DNA of 7,116 nt. Source: Prevotellaceae bacterium (GTDB lineage: Bacteria; Bacteroidota; Bacteroidia; Bacteroidales; UBA932). This document shows, one piece after another, positions 5,927-7,116 of this stretch. Numbering within the stretch: position 1 is the first letter of the stretch; each line of letters opens with the position of its first letter. The notes beneath the pieces are model-generated. The model ran no database searches. It saw nothing but the letters and a program-made list of their open reading frames with translations, and was not told the origin of the DNA. The stretch is from NCBI GenBank assembly GCA_031254635.1, contig JAIRUB010000131.1, positions 1-7,116 on the forward strand, in the 5' to 3' direction. Both the position numbers and the translations under genes were made by a program.

Positions 5927-6508
5927 ATGGAACTATCAATTATTCAAAACAAAATTTATGAAATAAGAGGCGTCAAGGTTATGCTCGACTTTGACTTGGC
6001 TGAAATGTATGATGTACCTACCAAGGTGCTAAAACAGGCTGTGAAACGGAATATGAAACGTTTCCCCATAGACTTCATGTTTGAATTAACAAAGAATGAA
6101 TGGAAGGAACTGGTCACAATTTGTGACCAGTTCCCGGAAACAATGAAACACAGCTATATAGCACCTTCTGCATTTACAGAACATGGGGTAACAATGCTTT
6201 CAAGCATTCTAAGGAGCGATGTAGCTATTGGTGTAAGCATACAAATTGTAAGAGCCTTTGTAGCTATTCGGCAATTAGTGTTGAATCCTCCGATAGACAA
6301 AGTCGGCGAGTTACAAAATGAAGTTATTGCACTAAAAGAATATATCGAAGAAGTGTTTGAAGATTACAACGATATTAACGAAGATACCCGTATGCAGCTT
6401 GAACTGATCAACGAAACGCTGGCAGAACTTCAATCAAAAAATAAGATAAATCAGCCTCGCCGGCCGATTGGGTTTAATGCTATTAAAAATCGAAATGCCG
6501 GTGAATAA
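5927..6508 (+). CDS. ORF6N domain protein (phage antirepressor-like DNA-binding family)
   Basis: This 193-residue protein has an N-terminal ORF6N domain at about residues 8-95: IYEIRGVKVMLDFDLAEMYD, then VLKQAVKRNMKRFPIDFMF, then AFTEHGVTMLSSILRS. A linker follows, then a probable coiled coil at about 128-170 rich in Glu and Leu, and a short conserved tail RRPIGF. ORF6N is a KilA-N-related DNA-binding domain first seen in phage antirepressors; in Bacteroidetes, stand-alone copies of about this size are common, scattered through chromosomes and mostly uncharacterised. Function as a DNA-binding regulator is inferred from the domain. The gene appears complete, has its own promoter at 5858-5889, and converges with the metallopeptidase gene 68 bp away. 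No phage genes surround it, so it looks like an isolated accessory gene. Codons 60-70 contain a perfect 14-bp inverted repeat. Confidence 0.9.
   Translation: MELSIIQNKIYEIRGVKVMLDFDLAEMYDVPTKVLKQAVKRNMKRFPIDFMFELTKNEWKELVTICDQFPETMKHSYIAPSAFTEHGVTMLSSILRSDVAIGVSIQIVRAFVAIRQLVLNPPIDKVGELQNEVIALKEYIEEVFEDYNDINEDTRMQLELINETLAELQSKNKINQPRRPIGFNAIKNRNAGE
6106..6134. repeat. Perfect 14-bp inverted repeat inside the ORF6N gene
   Basis: GGAACTGGTCACAA (6106-6119), one central T (6120), then its exact reverse complement TTGTGACCAGTTCC (6121-6134). It encodes the ELVTICDQFP part of the ORF6N domain. The arms stop matching at the next base on each side. Confidence 0.97.
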
Positions 6509-6576
6509 AGGATACGAGATACATAGTCTCGGTGTGAGGTGAATGGATTCAAATATTCCGTTGGGTGTTGCCCATA

Positions 6577-7116
6577 TCAATACACACTTGTACTATGGGT
6601 TTTCATTTGCCTGTCGTAAATACGTGCTTTTCCGTCGGTCATCTCATTTAGAAAGGCCCAAAAGGCAGGACTATGATTCTTATAACGTGTATGACACAAC
6701 TCATGCAGGATAATATAGTCAATTAAGTGGTCGGGAAGATGCATCAGATGCAGGCTGAGATTGAGGCTATTATCAACGGAACAACTTCCCCAATAGCTGC
6801 GAGAACTGCGAATGGAAAGCCGCTTATACTTGAGTCCATGTTGTTCTGCCAACTCTTTTACACGTGCAGGCAATACCTCATGCGCCTCAACCCTCCAGGC
6901 ATGTTCCACCGCTTTGCGGATGACCTCTTGCACCACAGGATTGTTAATATCGCGGGTGGCAGGGTAATAAATTTCTACCACCTCAGGTCGTACCTTGACC
7001 CGTATATTTTGCCGATTGTCAGGAATTAGCTGTACTTTTCGTGAATAAGTGCCGAAGTCGGTTTCGGGCGTAAATTTGGTATTCCCCCGCTCTATTTTTG
7101 CACGAACTTTTTGAAG
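6577..7116 (-). CDS. YgjP-like zinc metallopeptidase (M48/SprT-like), 5' end beyond the window
   Basis: The minus-strand frame runs from the right edge to TGA at 6579-6577, 179 residues with no interruption. A GTG at 6981-6979 could be mistaken for the start, but the frame continues upstream through sensible sequence (YSRKVQLIPDNRQNIRVKV) to the edge, so the true start is outside. The C-terminal half has the YgjP/DUF45 signature: IRSSRSYWGSCS, then a zinc site HELCH with the third histidine in NHSPAFW (histidine codons at 6705-6703, 6693-6691 and 6675-6673, Glu next to the first). This gives HExxH-x5-H, as expected for this cytosolic metallopeptidase-like family. The substrate is unknown for most members; in some bacteria these genes neighbour type I restriction systems, which cannot be tested here because the downstream neighbour is ORF6N and the upstream one is outside the window. 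Full-length proteins are about 230-240 residues, so some 50-60 residues are probably missing. Confidence 0.88.
   Translation of the reverse strand, partial: LQKVRAKIERGNTKFTPETDFGTYSRKVQLIPDNRQNIRVKVRPEVVEIYYPATRDINNPVVQEVIRKAVEHAWRVEAHEVLPARVKELAEQHGLKYKRLSIRSSRSYWGSCSVDNSLNLSLHLMHLPDHLIDYIILHELCHTRYKNHSPAFWAFLNEMTDGKARIYDRQMKTHSTSVY

Noticed and set aside
862..6508. Defence island (DUF4143 ATPase, RecB-like helicase-nuclease and ORF6N as one system)
   Set aside because: The DUF4143 gene is a relic, the helicase is a standard repair enzyme with intact motifs, the T9SS plug gene lies between them, and strands and promoters indicate separate transcription.
6509..6576. Intrinsic terminator between the convergent ORF6N and metallopeptidase genes
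   Set aside because: The only stem (CGAGA, 7 nt, TCTCG near 6515-6531) is 5 bp and has no T-run after it.
6577..6981. Metallopeptidase as a complete 134-residue protein starting at GTG 6981
   Set aside because: The same frame stays open to the window edge with family-like sequence, so the gene is a 5'-truncated larger CDS.

Overview
The window looks like chromosomal DNA of a Bacteroidota (Bacteroidetes) bacterium, most likely Bacteroidales or a near relative. Four things point there: a type IX secretion plug protein (DUF5103), a sigma-70 N-terminus of the Bacteroidetes type (MRQLKITKSITNRES), promoter boxes of the phylum's TTTG / TAnnTTTG form instead of -35/-10, and the near absence of Shine-Dalgarno sequences. 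No rRNA, tRNA, CRISPR array or intact mobile element is visible.

Layout, left to right. Positions 1-46 (minus) hold the first 15 codons of the primary sigma factor gene, running off the left edge, with a good promoter at 70-102. Divergent from it is a YjjG-type HAD phosphatase (139-843, plus). Next comes a decayed relic: the C-terminal piece of a DUF4143-type ATPase (862-1287, minus), ending at a small hairpin. Beyond it lie about 140 non-coding bases with a motif like one half of an integron attC site and a degenerate period-7 repeat. The T9SS plug gene (1426-2673, minus) and a RecB/AddA-like helicase-nuclease (2724-5855, plus) diverge from a 50-bp gap. An ORF6N-domain protein (5927-6508, plus) with its own promoter follows. 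Converging on it is a YgjP-like zinc metallopeptidase (6577 to the right edge, minus, 5' end missing).

The genes do not form one pathway. Housekeeping genes (sigma factor, nucleotide phosphatase, DNA-end repair, T9SS envelope function) are separated by short gaps holding divergent promoters and relics. ORF6N and the DUF4143 fragment are the accessory, probably horizontally mobile, elements.

I see no convincing new multi-gene system. The most notable signals are at small scale. First, ten heptanucleotide repeats form the signal peptide of the plug protein; every frame of the repeat encodes the same peptide cycle, while a one-unit change would frameshift the gene. Second, a perfect 14-bp inverted repeat sits inside the ORF6N coding sequence, and inverting its centre would swap one amino acid. 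Third, an AT-rich block interrupts the helicase gene.
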